From Dietzia sp. JS16-p6b (GTDB lineage Bacteria; Actinomycetota; Actinomycetes; Mycobacteriales; Mycobacteriaceae): a stretch of 64,000 nt of DNA. Position 1 is the stretch's first letter; every line of letters starts with the position of its first letter. Both the position numbers and the translations under genes were made by a program. The DNA is taken from the NCBI RefSeq assembly GCF_003052165.1, contig NZ_CP024869.1:2638001-2702000 (forward strand), given 5' to 3'. Below are positions 32,166-40,992 of the stretch, piece after piece. The notes beneath the pieces are model-generated. The model made no database searches. It was not told the origin of the DNA and worked only from the letters and a program-made list of their open reading frames with translations.

Positions 32166-33392
32166 TTGGAGTCCACGACGGAGGGCCGGCACCGGGTCGG
32201 CGCGCTGGCCGGGATGCTGGTGCTGGAACTGGGGACCCTCATCGCGGGGCCCTTCGCCGGCCGCCTCCTGGGCGACATGGGCGCGCGGGTCGTCAAGATC
32301 GAGGATCCGGGCCGGCCGGACCCGCTGCGCACGTGGGGCCAGGGCGAGCGCGACGGTCGCCGCCACTTCTGGACCGTCCACGCACGCAACAAGGAGTCGA
32401 TCACCCTCGACCTGCGCTGCGGAGACGGCGCGGCGATCTTCCTCGATCTCGTCGCCCGCGCCGACGTCGTGGTGGAGAACTTCCGCCCGGGCACCCTGGA
32501 GAGATGGGGCCTGGGGCCGGACAGGCTCCACGAGGTCAACCCCGGACTCGTGATCGGCCGGGTCTCCGGTTACGGCCAGAGCGGCCCCCACGCCGCCCGC
32601 GCGGGGTACGCCTCCGTCGCCGAGGGGGTCTCGGGTCTACGTCACCTCAACGGCTTCCCCGACATGCCCCCGCCGCGCATGGCCCTGTCCCTCGGCGACA
32701 CCCTGGGCGGCATGTTCGCCGTCCAGGGCGTCCTCGCCGCGCTGCTGGCACGCGCCACCACCGGCCGCGGCCAGGTCGTGGACGTCGCGCTCACCGAGTC
32801 GTGCCTAGCGGTGCAGGAATCGGTGATCCCCGACTTCGACGCGGCGGGCGTGGTGCGCGGCCCGTCCGGCACCCGGTTGGAGGGGATCGCCCCGTCGAAC
32901 CTCTACCGCGCCGCGGACGGGGTGTGGGTCATCATCGCCGCCAACCAGGACACCGTATTTCGGCGGTTGTGCGACGCGATGGGGCGACCCGGGCTCGCGC
33001 AGGACCCGCGCTTCGTCGACCACTCCGCGCGCGGGGTGCACCAGGACCAGATCGACGAGATCATCGCCGACTGGGCCGCGGAGCGCACGGCCGAGGAGAT
33101 CGCCACCGTCCTGGAGGCGGCCGGCGTCGTGGTGGGGCCGGTCAACACCGTCGCGGACGTGGTCCGGGACGAGCAGTTCCTCGCACGCGACATGCTCGTT
33201 CCCCACACCGTGCCCGGGGTCGACGACACGGTCCTCGGCCCCGGCGTCGTCCCCGTGCTGGACGCCACCCCCGGGTCGGTGCGGCGCGGTGGGACGCCCG
33301 AGCCGGGGTTCGACAACGACGCGATCTACCGCGACCTGCTCGGCCTGGACGACGCGCGCCTGGCCGATCTGGCCGACCGCGGCGTCATCTGA
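32166..33392 (+). CDS. CaiB/BaiF-type (class III) CoA-transferase
   Basis: A 408-residue family III CoA-transferase. It begins (TTG start, AAGGGAG upstream) with GMLVLELGTLIAGPFAGRLL, then MGARVVKIEDPGRPDPLR and VENFRPGTLERWGL, all conserved. In many members the catalytic Asp follows GY or GF. Here the site reads ARAGYASVAEGVSGLRHL, and an Asp appears later in LSLGDTLGG. That pattern resembles the succinate-hydroxymethylglutarate/citramalate transferase subgroup, as I remember it. The neighbour on the other strand is an HMG-CoA-lyase-like gene, which suits that reading. CoA donor and acceptor remain inferred. Confidence 0.85.
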   Translation: MESTTEGRHRVGALAGMLVLELGTLIAGPFAGRLLGDMGARVVKIEDPGRPDPLRTWGQGERDGRRHFWTVHARNKESITLDLRCGDGAAIFLDLVARADVVVENFRPGTLERWGLGPDRLHEVNPGLVIGRVSGYGQSGPHAARAGYASVAEGVSGLRHLNGFPDMPPPRMALSLGDTLGGMFAVQGVLAALLARATTGRGQVVDVALTESCLAVQESVIPDFDAAGVVRGPSGTRLEGIAPSNLYRAADGVWVIIAANQDTVFRRLCDAMGRPGLAQDPRFVDHSARGVHQDQIDEIIADWAAERTAEEIATVLEAAGVVVGPVNTVADVVRDEQFLARDMLVPHTVPGVDDTVLGPGVVPVLDATPGSVRRGGTPEPGFDNDAIYRDLLGLDDARLADLADRGVI

Positions 33393-33414
33393 TCCGACCG
33401 CACGGACCAGCGCG

Positions 33415-33464
33415 GCGGGCAGGGTCAGCCAGCGGACGGGGTCAGCCGGCGGGCAGGGTCAGCC
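33415..33464. repeat. Degenerate ~16-bp repeats at the convergent gene junction
   Basis: The 16-mer gcgggcagggtcagcc occurs identically at 33415-33430 and 33449-33464, with two more partial copies between and after. It spans the junction between the CoA-transferase and the convergent HMG-CoA-lyase-like gene and overlaps the latter's stop codon (33459-33461). Confidence 0.75.
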
Positions 33465-34394
33465 AACGGGCAGGGTCCAGTCGAACCGGTGGCCGTTGCC
33501 GTGCGCTCCCGCGGCGGTACGCGAGCGCGAGTCCTCCCCCAATTCGGCGAGCATCCGGTCGGACGCCCCGACGAGCGCGTGGAAGCATCCGGGGTCGAGC
33601 CAGTCGGGGCGGAGCGCGAACAGGACGTCCTCGGTGGCCGTGTTGCCAGAGGCACCGGGGGCGAACGGGCAGCCGCCGAGACCGCCGAGCGCCGCGTCCA
33701 CCATCCGCGCGCCCGCGTCGACCGCGGCCAGCGTGTTGGCCACGCCCATCCCCCACGTGTCATGACCGTGGAAGACGATCCGCCGGTCGCCCGCCGGTTC
33801 GACGACGGCGGCGACGAGGTCCCGTACCTGACGCGGGTGGGCGTGACCGAGCGTGTCGGCCAGGACGACATCGACCGTTCCCTCCCCGCGCGGGTCGGCG
33901 ACCAGCCGCAGCACCCGCTCCGGATCGACTGGGCCCGTGAAGGGGCAGGTGAACGCGGTCGCCAGGCAGAGCTGGACCGTCCCGCCGACCGAGGCGGCGG
34001 CCTGCACCGCATCGGGCAGCGCCGCCACACTCGTCTCGGTGTCGCGACCGATGTTGGCGGTGTTGTGCTCGTCGGTGACCGACAGGCAGTACTGGAAGCG
34101 GCGGACACCCGCGTCTGCCGCGCGGCGGACGTGCCCCGGCGTGGCCACCCACACCCAGCAGCGGTCCCGCTCGTCCTCGTCCAGGGCCGCGACGACGTCG
34201 AGCGTGTCCGCGAGCGCCGGGACGAGATCCGGCCGGGCCATGGACCCCACCTCGAGATCCGGCACACCGAGCCCGAGCAGCGTCCGCACGAGCGTCACCT
34301 TGGACGCGGTGGACAGCCGACCGTCGGTGAGCTGCAGTCCGTCGCGCAGGGCCACGTCGCGGACGGCGACCGTCCTCGTCGGGTAGCTGTCCAT
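33459..34394 (-). CDS. HMG-CoA lyase-like (DRE-TIM) enzyme
   Basis: A 311-residue TIM-barrel of the HMG-CoA lyase/isopropylmalate synthase group. The first strand reads VAVRDVALRDGLQL (the catalytic Arg-Asp), the metal His pair is in FHGHDTWGMGVAN, and the flexible-loop segment GGLGGCPFAPGASGNTATED carries the catalytic Cys typical of HMG-CoA lyase. It likely cleaves HMG-CoA or a related 3-hydroxy-3-methyl acyl-CoA in leucine or branched-acid breakdown. It converges with the CoA-transferase across a short repeat-filled gap, so the two may share a pathway (inference). ATG 34394. Confidence 0.85.
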   Translation of the reverse strand: MDSYPTRTVAVRDVALRDGLQLTDGRLSTASKVTLVRTLLGLGVPDLEVGSMARPDLVPALADTLDVVAALDEDERDRCWVWVATPGHVRRAADAGVRRFQYCLSVTDEHNTANIGRDTETSVAALPDAVQAAASVGGTVQLCLATAFTCPFTGPVDPERVLRLVADPRGEGTVDVVLADTLGHAHPRQVRDLVAAVVEPAGDRRIVFHGHDTWGMGVANTLAAVDAGARMVDAALGGLGGCPFAPGASGNTATEDVLFALRPDWLDPGCFHALVGASDRMLAELGEDSRSRTAAGAHGNGHRFDWTLPVG

Positions 34395-34449
34395 GAGGAC
34401 ATCCTCTCCTATCCGGGCACGATGGGTGGTGGTGAGCGGGGCTGCGAGC

Positions 34450-34511
34450 GCGCGGGGCCCGCGGCATTTCGAGGCGGCGGCCGCCGCCTCGAAATGCCGC
34501 GGGCCCCGCGC
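34450..34511. terminator. Perfect 62-bp palindrome after rplA, probable terminator
   Basis: Two 31-bp arms (34450-34480 and 34481-34511) are exact reverse complements with no spacer. It lies ~40 bp past the rplA stop (34551) and ~55 bp before the start of the HMG-CoA-lyase-like gene. As RNA it would fold into a very long stem. The likeliest job is ending rplKA transcription, but the length and perfection are far beyond what termination needs. Confidence 0.8.
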
Positions 34512-34550
34512 CGGAATCCGGTCACGGGGCCCTGCGGGCGCGAGATCAAC

Positions 34551-35273
34551 TCACTGGGAGTCGGCGCCCGCCTCGAGGAGCTTGGAGATCGCCGAGGGAT
34601 CGACCGGGATACCGGGACCGGTCGTGGTGGAGACGGTGATCTTCTGCAGGTAGCGGCCCTTGGACGAGGACGGCTTGAGGCGCAGGACCTCGTCGATCGC
34701 GGCCTGGTAGTTCTCCGTGAGCTGCTCGGTGGAGAACGATGCCTTACCCACGATGAAGTGCAGGTTGTTGGCCTTGTCGGTGCGGAAGGTGACCTTGCCG
34801 CCCTTGATGTCGCTGACGGCCTTGGTCACGTCCATGGTGACCGTGCCCGTCTTGGGGTTGGGCATGAGGCCACGCGGGCCCAGCACGCGGGCCACACGGC
34901 CGACCTTGGCCATCTGGTCCGGGGTGGCGATCGCCGCGTCGAAGTCCAGCCAGCCGCCCTGGATCCGCTCGATGAGGTCGTCGGAGCCCACGACGTCAGC
35001 ACCGGCGGCCTCGGCCTCGGTGGCCTTCTCACCCGCGGCGAAGACGATGACGCGGGCGGTCTTACCGGTGCCGTTCGGAAGATTGACGGTGCCACGGACC
35101 ATCTGGTCCGCCTTGCGGGAGTCGACGCCAAGTCGCATGGCGACCTCGACGGTGGCGTCCATCTTCGTCGAGGAGGTGTCCTTGGCCAGGGCCAGGGCAT
35201 CCAGAGGCGAGTACAGCTTGGTGCGGTCGACCTTCTCAGCTGCGGCCTTGTAGGCCTTGCTGTTCTTGCTCAT
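34551..35273 (-). CDS. rplA: 50S ribosomal protein L1
   Basis: A 240-residue L1 with the family core ([36 protein letters not shown]). It binds 23S rRNA at the E-site stalk and in many bacteria represses its own operon. It follows rplK by 89 bp. The transcript ends at the long palindrome. Confidence 0.98.
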   Translation of the reverse strand: MSKNSKAYKAAAEKVDRTKLYSPLDALALAKDTSSTKMDATVEVAMRLGVDSRKADQMVRGTVNLPNGTGKTARVIVFAAGEKATEAEAAGADVVGSDDLIERIQGGWLDFDAAIATPDQMAKVGRVARVLGPRGLMPNPKTGTVTMDVTKAVSDIKGGKVTFRTDKANNLHFIVGKASFSTEQLTENYQAAIDEVLRLKPSSSKGRYLQKITVSTTTGPGIPVDPSAISKLLEAGADSQ

Positions 35274-35362
35274 GAGATTTCCATTCCTGTCGCATGGTTA
35301 CCGCGACGGTCGGGTGTGGTGCGGGCCTGAGCTGCCCTCCCACGGTGATGTGTGGTGGTAGG

Positions 35363-35797
35363 TCAGGCCTCGACCGTGATGCCCATGGAGCGGGCGGTTC
35401 CGGCGATGATCTTCGCGGCCTGGTCGACGTCGTTGGCGTTGAGGTCTTCCATCTTGGTCTGGGCGATCTCGCGGATCTGGTCCATGGAGACCTTGCCGAC
35501 CTTCGCGGAGTGCGGCGTGCCCGACCCCTTCTGCAGGCCCGCGGCCTTGAGCAGGAGCTTGGCGGCCGGCGGCGTCTTGAGCTTGAAGTCGAACGAACGG
35601 TCTTCGTAGACCGTGATCTCGACCGGCACGACGTTTCCGCGCTGGTTCTCGGTGGCGGCGTTGTAGGCCTTGCAGAACTCCATGATGTTCACACCATGGG
35701 CACCCAGAGCGGGGCCGACGGGCGGTGCCGGGTTGGCTGCGCCGGCGTTGATCTGGAGCTTGATCAGCCCTGAGACCTTCTTCTTCTTGGGAGGCAT
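35363..35797 (-). CDS. rplK: 50S ribosomal protein L11
   Basis: A 144-residue L11. ATG at 35797; the longer open frame upstream is not coding. Diagnostic segments: [36 protein letters not shown] (residues ~24-43) and the C-terminal rRNA-binding [19 protein letters not shown]. It forms the GTPase-associated centre with 23S rRNA. Confidence 0.98.
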   Translation of the reverse strand: MPPKKKKVSGLIKLQINAGAANPAPPVGPALGAHGVNIMEFCKAYNAATENQRGNVVPVEITVYEDRSFDFKLKTPPAAKLLLKAAGLQKGSGTPHSAKVGKVSMDQIREIAQTKMEDLNANDVDQAAKIIAGTARSMGITVEA

Positions 35798-35895
35798 CGT
35801 CTTCCTCAGTCTTCCTGATTCTTCGACTGGATCTCGGCTCCACGCTGTACACGTGGGAGGCCGACTGTCGTGTGCGCGCACGCGCAACCTTGGCG

Positions 35896-35901
35896 ATTCT
35901 A
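35896..35901 (-). promoter_or_regulatory. Candidate -10 of an rplKA promoter
   Basis: In the 200-bp gap between nusG and rplK a TAGAAT hexamer on the minus strand lies ~100 bp before the rplK ATG. No good -35 is visible at 16-18 bp. It could drive rplKA separately from secE-nusG. Confidence 0.3.
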
Positions 35902-35997
35902 CGCGCGGGATCGGGTTGATCCCTAATCGCGGCCGTAACGACGCGACCCGCCACGCGCGGTGTGCACGAGGCGGGGGCGTCCGGGTGACCGGGAGCG

Positions 35998-36882
35998 TCA
36001 GTCGATCTTCTCGACCTGGGAGAATCCCAGCTCCACCGGGGTCTCGCGACCGAAGATGGAGACGAGCACCTTGAGCTTCTGCGAGGTCGGATCGACCTCC
36101 GAGATGCTGGCGGGAAGGGTGGCGAACGGGCCGTCCATGACGGTGACCGATTCGCCGACCGTGAACTCCACCTCGACGGCCTGCGGGACCAGGCCACCCT
36201 CGGCCTCGCCGCCGGGGGCGGCGGCCTTCTTCTCCGGCTTGGGGGCCAGGAACTTGGCCACGTCGCTCAGGGAGAGCGGGGTGGGCGCTCCGGCCGCACC
36301 CCCGGTCGCACTGACGAATCCGGTGACCCCGGGGGTGTTGCGGACGACGCCCCACGACTCGTCGTCCAGGTCCATGCGGACCAGCACGTACCCGGGCAGG
36401 ACCTTACGGTTGGCGACCTTCTTCTGGCCGTTCTTGACCTCGGTGTACTCCTCGATCGGGACCTCGACCTGGTAGATCTTGTCCTCGGCCCCGAGGGTGA
36501 CCGCACGCGTCTCGAGGTTGGCCTTGACCTTGTTCTCGTAGCCCGCGTACGAGTGGATGACGAACCAGTCGCCGGGGAGCTTGCGGAGCTGACGTTTGAA
36601 GGCGATGACGGGGTCGATCGCGGGCGCCGCCGCCTCGGTGGGGGCATCGGCCTCGTCGGACCCGGCGGCGTCCTCGGACTCGGTGGCGTCGTCGGTCTCG
36701 TCGGTGGCCGCGACGGCGTCGATGGCGTCGGCGACGGCGTCCGCGGTCGGCGGGACCGCCGCGTCGGAGGGGTCCGCCGACGTGTCGCCGAGCACCGCGT
36801 CCGCCTCGGTCTCGGCCTGCTCGGCGGCGGCCGGGCTCTGCTCGACGTCCTCGGACTCGGGGCTCTGCTCGATGTCGCTCAC
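35998..36882 (-). CDS. nusG: Transcription termination/antitermination factor NusG
   Basis: A 294-residue NusG. Residues 1 to ~88 are a strongly acidic, low-complexity extension (Asp/Glu/Ala/Thr). The NGN domain follows ([20 protein letters not shown]) and a C-terminal KOW domain ([20 protein letters not shown]). A Gly/Ala/Lys-rich insert (about 197-228) links the domains. NusG binds RNA polymerase and couples it to Rho and the ribosome. Long acidic N-terminal extensions are known in actinobacterial NusG. Between secE and rplK. Confidence 0.97.
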   Translation of the reverse strand: MSDIEQSPESEDVEQSPAAAEQAETEADAVLGDTSADPSDAAVPPTADAVADAIDAVAATDETDDATESEDAAGSDEADAPTEAAAPAIDPVIAFKRQLRKLPGDWFVIHSYAGYENKVKANLETRAVTLGAEDKIYQVEVPIEEYTEVKNGQKKVANRKVLPGYVLVRMDLDDESWGVVRNTPGVTGFVSATGGAAGAPTPLSLSDVAKFLAPKPEKKAAAPGGEAEGGLVPQAVEVEFTVGESVTVMDGPFATLPASISEVDPTSQKLKVLVSIFGRETPVELGFSQVEKID

Positions 36883-36946
36883 GGAAAATGCGGTCCTCTC
36901 GAAGTTCGGCGGTCCGGTTCTCGCCCCGGACCTCCAGCGGCGGGTG

Positions 36947-37297
36947 TCAGCGGTCGAAGACGAGCTCGACGAGCTTGCCCGCGCCGAAGTCGACGCCGGA
37001 GACCAGCGCGGTCATGAAGATCAGGAACAGGAACACCACGATGGTGTAGGTGACCATCTGGTTGCGCGTGGGCCAGATGACCTTACGCAGTTCCTCGACG
37101 ACCTGCCCGATGTACTGGAACGGGTTGGCGCGGTTGTTCCGCGTGTCCTCGGCGGTGTCCGCATCGGTGCGGACCCGACTGGCGACGGTGGTGTCACCCC
37201 GGCCGGCCTTGCCGGTCGGGACAGGGGCACCGGTGGGGCCGGCCGCGCCGTCGGAACCGCGCGCGCCGCTGGTGTCGTCGTCGCGATCCTGACTCAC
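36947..37297 (-). CDS. secE: Preprotein translocase subunit SecE
   Basis: A 116-residue SecE with a ~55-residue Gly/Asp/Thr-rich N-terminal tail, the conserved amphipathic helix [17 protein letters not shown], and one transmembrane helix ([20 protein letters not shown]). Part of the SecYEG channel. tRNA-Trp lies just upstream and nusG 64 bp downstream, as in mycobacteria. Confidence 0.96.
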   Translation of the reverse strand: MSQDRDDDTSGARGSDGAAGPTGAPVPTGKAGRGDTTVASRVRTDADTAEDTRNNRANPFQYIGQVVEELRKVIWPTRNQMVTYTIVVFLFLIFMTALVSGVDFGAGKLVELVFDR

Positions 37298-37334
37298 GCG
37301 GTACCTCCGGGTCGACTGTGGCTGGCGGGAAGGG

Positions 37335-37407
<73 letters not shown>

Positions 37408-37467
37408 TCGGCCGGTCGCCCGGCCACCCGTGCCGTCTCGCGAATCGCGGACCGCACGAACGCCTCG

Positions 37468-37473
37468 ACTCTA
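37468..37473 (-). promoter_or_regulatory. Candidate -10 for tRNA-Trp/secE-nusG transcription
   Basis: TAGAGT on the minus strand, ~60 bp before the tRNA 5' end. The -35 region is weak. Confidence 0.25.
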
Positions 37474-37507
37474 CAGTGTCGGCGGCTGCCTGAGGCAGCG
37501 TGGGCCG

Positions 37508-37523
37508 CGACCGCGGGCGGTCG
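37508..37523 (-). terminator. Possible terminator after the hadAB-like pair
   Basis: A 7-bp perfect stem with a two-base centre ~35 bp past the HadB-like stop; a second small stem follows closer to the tRNA. Weak but the only candidate in the 151-bp gap. Confidence 0.3.
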
Positions 37524-37558
37524 GGCGTGGCAAGTGTACGACAGGCCCGGCAGTGGCC

Positions 37559-37990
37559 CTAAATCGCGACGGTGACGATCGCCTTGCCGAACACCTTGGC
37601 CCCGCCGCAGGTCACGACGAGTCCGACATCCGCCGTGGAGCCGTCGTCGGAGACCTTCTTCACCGCACCGCCCACCTCGAGCACGGCCGGGGCGTCGGCG
37701 GGCACCACCACCGGTCCGGCGAACCGGATCGAGGTTCCCACGACCCGGTCCGCACCCCCGGCCCAGTCGGCCACGACCCCGATCGCCAGGGCCGAGGTGA
37801 GCATCCCGTGCGCGATCACGCCGGGCAGACCGAGCTCGCGGGCGGCGTCGTCGTCCAGGTGGATGGGGTTGTGGTCGCCCGAGGCGTCCGCGTACCGGCG
37901 GAGATCCTCGCGCGAGATCTCGAGGCTGCGGGCACCGATCGGCTCGCCCGGTTCCGGTCGCCTCGTCGTCGTCGGATCGCCTGTCGTCAT
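37559..37990 (-). CDS. hadB: MaoC-type (R)-hydroxyacyl dehydratase subunit, HadB-like
   Basis: A 143-residue single hot-dog protein with the complete hydratase-2 motif: YADASGDHNPIHLDDDAARE, catalytic Asp39 and His44. In mycobacteria HadB is the catalytic half of the FAS-II dehydratase that lengthens mycolic-acid precursors, and hadABC sits next to tRNA-Trp-secE-nusG just as here. It overlaps the upstream HadA-like gene by 4 bp (ATGA). No hadC copy is present. Dietzia-type short mycolic acids would need only a basic dehydratase (inference). Confidence 0.9.
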   Translation of the reverse strand: MTTGDPTTTRRPEPGEPIGARSLEISREDLRRYADASGDHNPIHLDDDAARELGLPGVIAHGMLTSALAIGVVADWAGGADRVVGTSIRFAGPVVVPADAPAVLEVGGAVKKVSDDGSTADVGLVVTCGGAKVFGKAIVTVAI

Positions 37991-38388
37991 CCCTCGACCT
38001 CCGCGGTGAGCAGCGCACTGGACAGGGTCTGGACGGCGGTGCCGGACGGGTCGCGCAGCACCGTGTCGAACCCGATCATGCGCCCGCCGCGCGCGGACCG
38101 GACGCCGGTGACCGTCGCGGTGGCGGTGAGGACGTCACCGACCACGATGGGCCGGTGGTGCACGGACGACTGGGCGGTGTGCAGGGTGCGCGACAGGTCG
38201 ATCCGCAGGTCCGGGTGTCCCATCACCGCGCGCTGGACCGGCGCCGTGAGGGCGGCGGCCAGGGTGGCAGGGGCCTGACCGGGGGGCGCGCCGACGGCCT
38301 CGGCGAACCGCGTCACCACCTCCGCGGTGACGGTGACGGGGTCGCCGGTGACGACGAGGACGTGGTCGTCTGCGTTGTCTGTGCTCAC
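37987..38388 (-). CDS. Hot-dog protein, divergent HadA-like partner
   Basis: A 133-residue protein starting at GTG 38388 (VSTDNADDHV). It has the hot-dog pattern of the non-catalytic MaoC half (SSVHHRPIVVGDVLTATATV, GFDTVLRDPSGTAVQT) but no catalytic Asp/His pair. Position (directly before hadB with ATGA overlap) and fold suggest the HadA role: substrate-binding partner of HadB. It is shorter than mycobacterial HadA (~158 residues) and poorly conserved at the N-terminus. I assign it by context more than by sequence. Confidence 0.72.
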   Translation of the reverse strand: MSTDNADDHVLVVTGDPVTVTAEVVTRFAEAVGAPPGQAPATLAAALTAPVQRAVMGHPDLRIDLSRTLHTAQSSVHHRPIVVGDVLTATATVTGVRSARGGRMIGFDTVLRDPSGTAVQTLSSALLTAEVEG

Positions 38389-38483
38389 ACCGGCCGACGC
38401 TACCCCAGCCCGTCCGCACCAAACCGCCGATGCGACAGGGGTACGGCTCCTACGGTGGGGACAGTCGACCAGGGAGAGCGCCC

Positions 38484-40211
38484 GTGAGCCAGAACGACCA
38501 GGCAGCACACGATCGAGACGAACACGGGGTCGCGGGCGGCGGCCCCGAGGGGTCCGCCCCGGTGGCGGGCCACGGCGGCTCCCACGCCACCGCCGTCGCC
38601 GCCGCCCACGGCGTGCGGACGATGTTCACCCTCTCCGGAGCGCACGTCTTCCCCATGTACGACGCGGCGGAGAAGGAGGACCACGGGATCTCCCTGCTCG
38701 ACGTCCGGCACGAGCAGACCGCCGCGTTCGCCGCCGAGGCCACCGGCAAACTCACACGCTCCCCCGGCCTGGCGGTGCTCACCGCCGGCCCGGGCGTGAC
38801 CAACGGGATCAGCGCGATCTCCCAGGCGTCGTTCTCCGGCGCCCCGATGGTCGTGCTGGGCGGTCGCGCCCCCGCGGGCCGCTGGGGCACCGGCAGCCTC
38901 CAGGAGTTCGACCACGTCCCACTGGTGCGGTCGGTGACGGTGTCCGCCGAGACGGCCCGCGACACCACCGACATCGCGGGCGCCACCCACCGCGCCTTCA
39001 CGGCCGCACGCTCCGCCCATCGTGGGCCGGCGTTCCTGGACGTCCACATGGACCACTTCTTCGACCAGTGCGAGTCCGTTCGACCGGGACCGGGTTCCGG
39101 GCCCACCCCGGACCGCTCCCCCGACACCGACGCGGTCGACCGGATCGCCGACCTGGTGGTGGGCGCGCGGCGGCCCGTCCTCGTGGTGGGCTCCGACGTC
39201 TGGGCGGACGGCGCCGAGCTCGCGGCGCTGCGCTGCGTGGACACTCTCGGACTGCCCGCGATCCCCAACGGCATGGGCCGGGGGATCCTCCCCGCGGGGC
39301 ACCCCCTCCTGGTGTCCAAGGCGCGCGGACTGGCCTTCGGGAACGCCGACCTCGTCGTGGTGGTGGGGACCCCACTGGACTTCCGCCTGGGCTATGGCGT
39401 GTTCGGAGGGAAGGACGGGGCCGAGCCCGCGACGGTCGTGCACATCGCCGATTCCCAGGGCCAGCTCAGTAGACACGCGGACCCCGCCGTCGCCACGGCC
39501 GGCGACCTGGGCCTGGTGATGGACGCACTGACCGAGGCGGTCCACCGTCGACCGGGGAGGCCGGACTGGAGCGCGTGGACCCGGTCGCTGCGGGAGAAGG
39601 CGGACGCCACCCACGCCGCCGACCTGGAGCTGTTCGGAGCGACCGCCGATCCCGTCCACCCCGCCCGGATCTATGGAGAGCTGCTGCCGCGGTTGGCCGA
39701 GGACGCCGTCGTGATCGGCGACGGCGGCGACTTCGTCTCCTTCGCCGGCAAGTTCATCGAGCCCGCCCGACCCGGGAACTGGCTGGACCCGGGGCCGTTC
39801 GGCTGCCTCGGCGCGGGCCTGGGCGCCGCGATCGCCGCCCGGATCGCCCGGCCGTCGAGCCAGGTGGTGCTCCTGCTCGGCGACGGTGCCGCCGGATTCT
39901 CGCTGATCGACGTGGACACCCTCGTCCGTCACAACCTGCCCGTGGTGATGGTCATGGGCAACAACGGCGCGTGGGGACTGGAGAAGGGGCCGATGCAGAT
40001 GCTGTACGGCTACGACGTGATCGCCGACCTCGCGCCCCGCACCCGGTACGACGAGGTGGTCAGAGCACTCGGTGGTGCGGGAGAGATGGTCACCGATCCG
40101 ACCCGGATCGGTCCGGCGCTGGACCGCGCGTTCGCCAGCGGGGTGCCGTACCTGGTCAACGTCGTGACGGACGTGGAGGCCGGGTATCCCAGGTCCACGT
40201 TCGGGGTGTGA
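38484..40211 (+). CDS. ilvG: Thiamine-diphosphate enzyme, acetolactate-synthase-like (IlvG type)
   Basis: A 575-residue ThDP enzyme starting at GTG 38484 (AGGGAG upstream). The N-terminal PYR domain holds RHEQTAAFAAEATGKLTR with the catalytic Glu, then LTAGPGVTNGISAI. The central domain follows, and the PP domain has GDGGDFVSF and the ThDP/Mg motif GDGAAGFSLIDVDTLVRHNL with NNGAWGLEK. It matches what I remember of M. tuberculosis IlvG (Rv1820) along its length. True acetolactate synthase activity is uncertain because a separate IlvB/IlvN pair normally serves that role. Divergent from the hadAB-like genes. Confidence 0.82.
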   Translation: MSQNDQAAHDRDEHGVAGGGPEGSAPVAGHGGSHATAVAAAHGVRTMFTLSGAHVFPMYDAAEKEDHGISLLDVRHEQTAAFAAEATGKLTRSPGLAVLTAGPGVTNGISAISQASFSGAPMVVLGGRAPAGRWGTGSLQEFDHVPLVRSVTVSAETARDTTDIAGATHRAFTAARSAHRGPAFLDVHMDHFFDQCESVRPGPGSGPTPDRSPDTDAVDRIADLVVGARRPVLVVGSDVWADGAELAALRCVDTLGLPAIPNGMGRGILPAGHPLLVSKARGLAFGNADLVVVVGTPLDFRLGYGVFGGKDGAEPATVVHIADSQGQLSRHADPAVATAGDLGLVMDALTEAVHRRPGRPDWSAWTRSLREKADATHAADLELFGATADPVHPARIYGELLPRLAEDAVVIGDGGDFVSFAGKFIEPARPGNWLDPGPFGCLGAGLGAAIAARIARPSSQVVLLLGDGAAGFSLIDVDTLVRHNLPVVMVMGNNGAWGLEKGPMQMLYGYDVIADLAPRTRYDEVVRALGGAGEMVTDPTRIGPALDRAFASGVPYLVNVVTDVEAGYPRSTFGV

Positions 40212-40218
40212 GCGCCGG

Positions 40219-40992
40219 TCAGGACACGACGATCCGGTAGAGCAGCTCCGGCCGGCCGCGGCCCCCGTACCGGTGCGAGACGTCGACGGCGCCGTTGCGG
40301 TGCAGGTGATCGAGATAGCGGCGCACGGTCGCGCGGGAGGCGCCGCTCGCGCGCGCGACCTCGGCGGCCGAGTGCCCGGCGCCGTCGTCCAGTGCGGCCA
40401 GGACCGCGTTCAGCGTCGGCTCGGACAGGCCCTTGGGTAGCCGCTCCGGGGCACGGTTGCCCGGAGCGGGGACCGGGCCGACGGGCGCCGTGGCCGAACC
40501 GGGGGGCGCCGTGGGCCCACCGGCCGTCCCCCTCCTAAGCAAGGCATCGATCTCCCCCTGGCCGAACGAGTCGAGCTCAGCGGGTGGCCCGGCGCCGAAT
40601 TCGGAGCGGAACCGCTCCAGTCGGTCCACCATCGCCGCCCTCGTGAACGGCTTGACCAGGTATCCGGCGACCTGCCCGGACAGCGCCTGCCGGACGGTGA
40701 CGCGGTCCCGGAGAGAACTCACCACGATCACACTGATCCGGCGGCGGGAGATCGTCCTGATCCGGTGCAACACCTCGATACCGCTGAACCCCGGCAACCC
40801 GATGTCGAGCAGCACCAGGTCGATCCCGCCACCGGCCACCCACCCCACCGCCGCCTGCCCGTCGCCCACCGCGGCGACCACGGTGAAGCCCGCGACCCCC
40901 TCCACGTGGCGACTGTGCAGGCGCCGCGCCACGGGGTCGTCATCGACGATCAGGGTCCGGATGGCGCGGCCGCCCTGTCCCTCGCCCGTCAT
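40219..40992 (-). CDS. Response regulator, CitB/DcuR type
   Basis: A 257-residue two-domain regulator. The receiver has the acidic pocket Asp17-Asp19, phospho-acceptor Asp63 (LVLLDIGLPG) and the Lys of LVKPF near residue 114. A Gly/Pro linker leads to a winged-HTH of the CitB/DcuR type (HSAAEVARASGASRATVRRY). It overlaps the sensor kinase gene by 4 bp (ATGA). Such pairs sense C4 or tri-carboxylates and switch on their transporters; the divergent neighbour is a tricarboxylate transporter operon. Confidence 0.9.
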   Translation of the reverse strand: MTGEGQGGRAIRTLIVDDDPVARRLHSRHVEGVAGFTVVAAVGDGQAAVGWVAGGGIDLVLLDIGLPGFSGIEVLHRIRTISRRRISVIVVSSLRDRVTVRQALSGQVAGYLVKPFTRAAMVDRLERFRSEFGAGPPAELDSFGQGEIDALLRRGTAGGPTAPPGSATAPVGPVPAPGNRAPERLPKGLSEPTLNAVLAALDDGAGHSAAEVARASGASRATVRRYLDHLHRNGAVDVSHRYGGRGRPELLYRIVVS

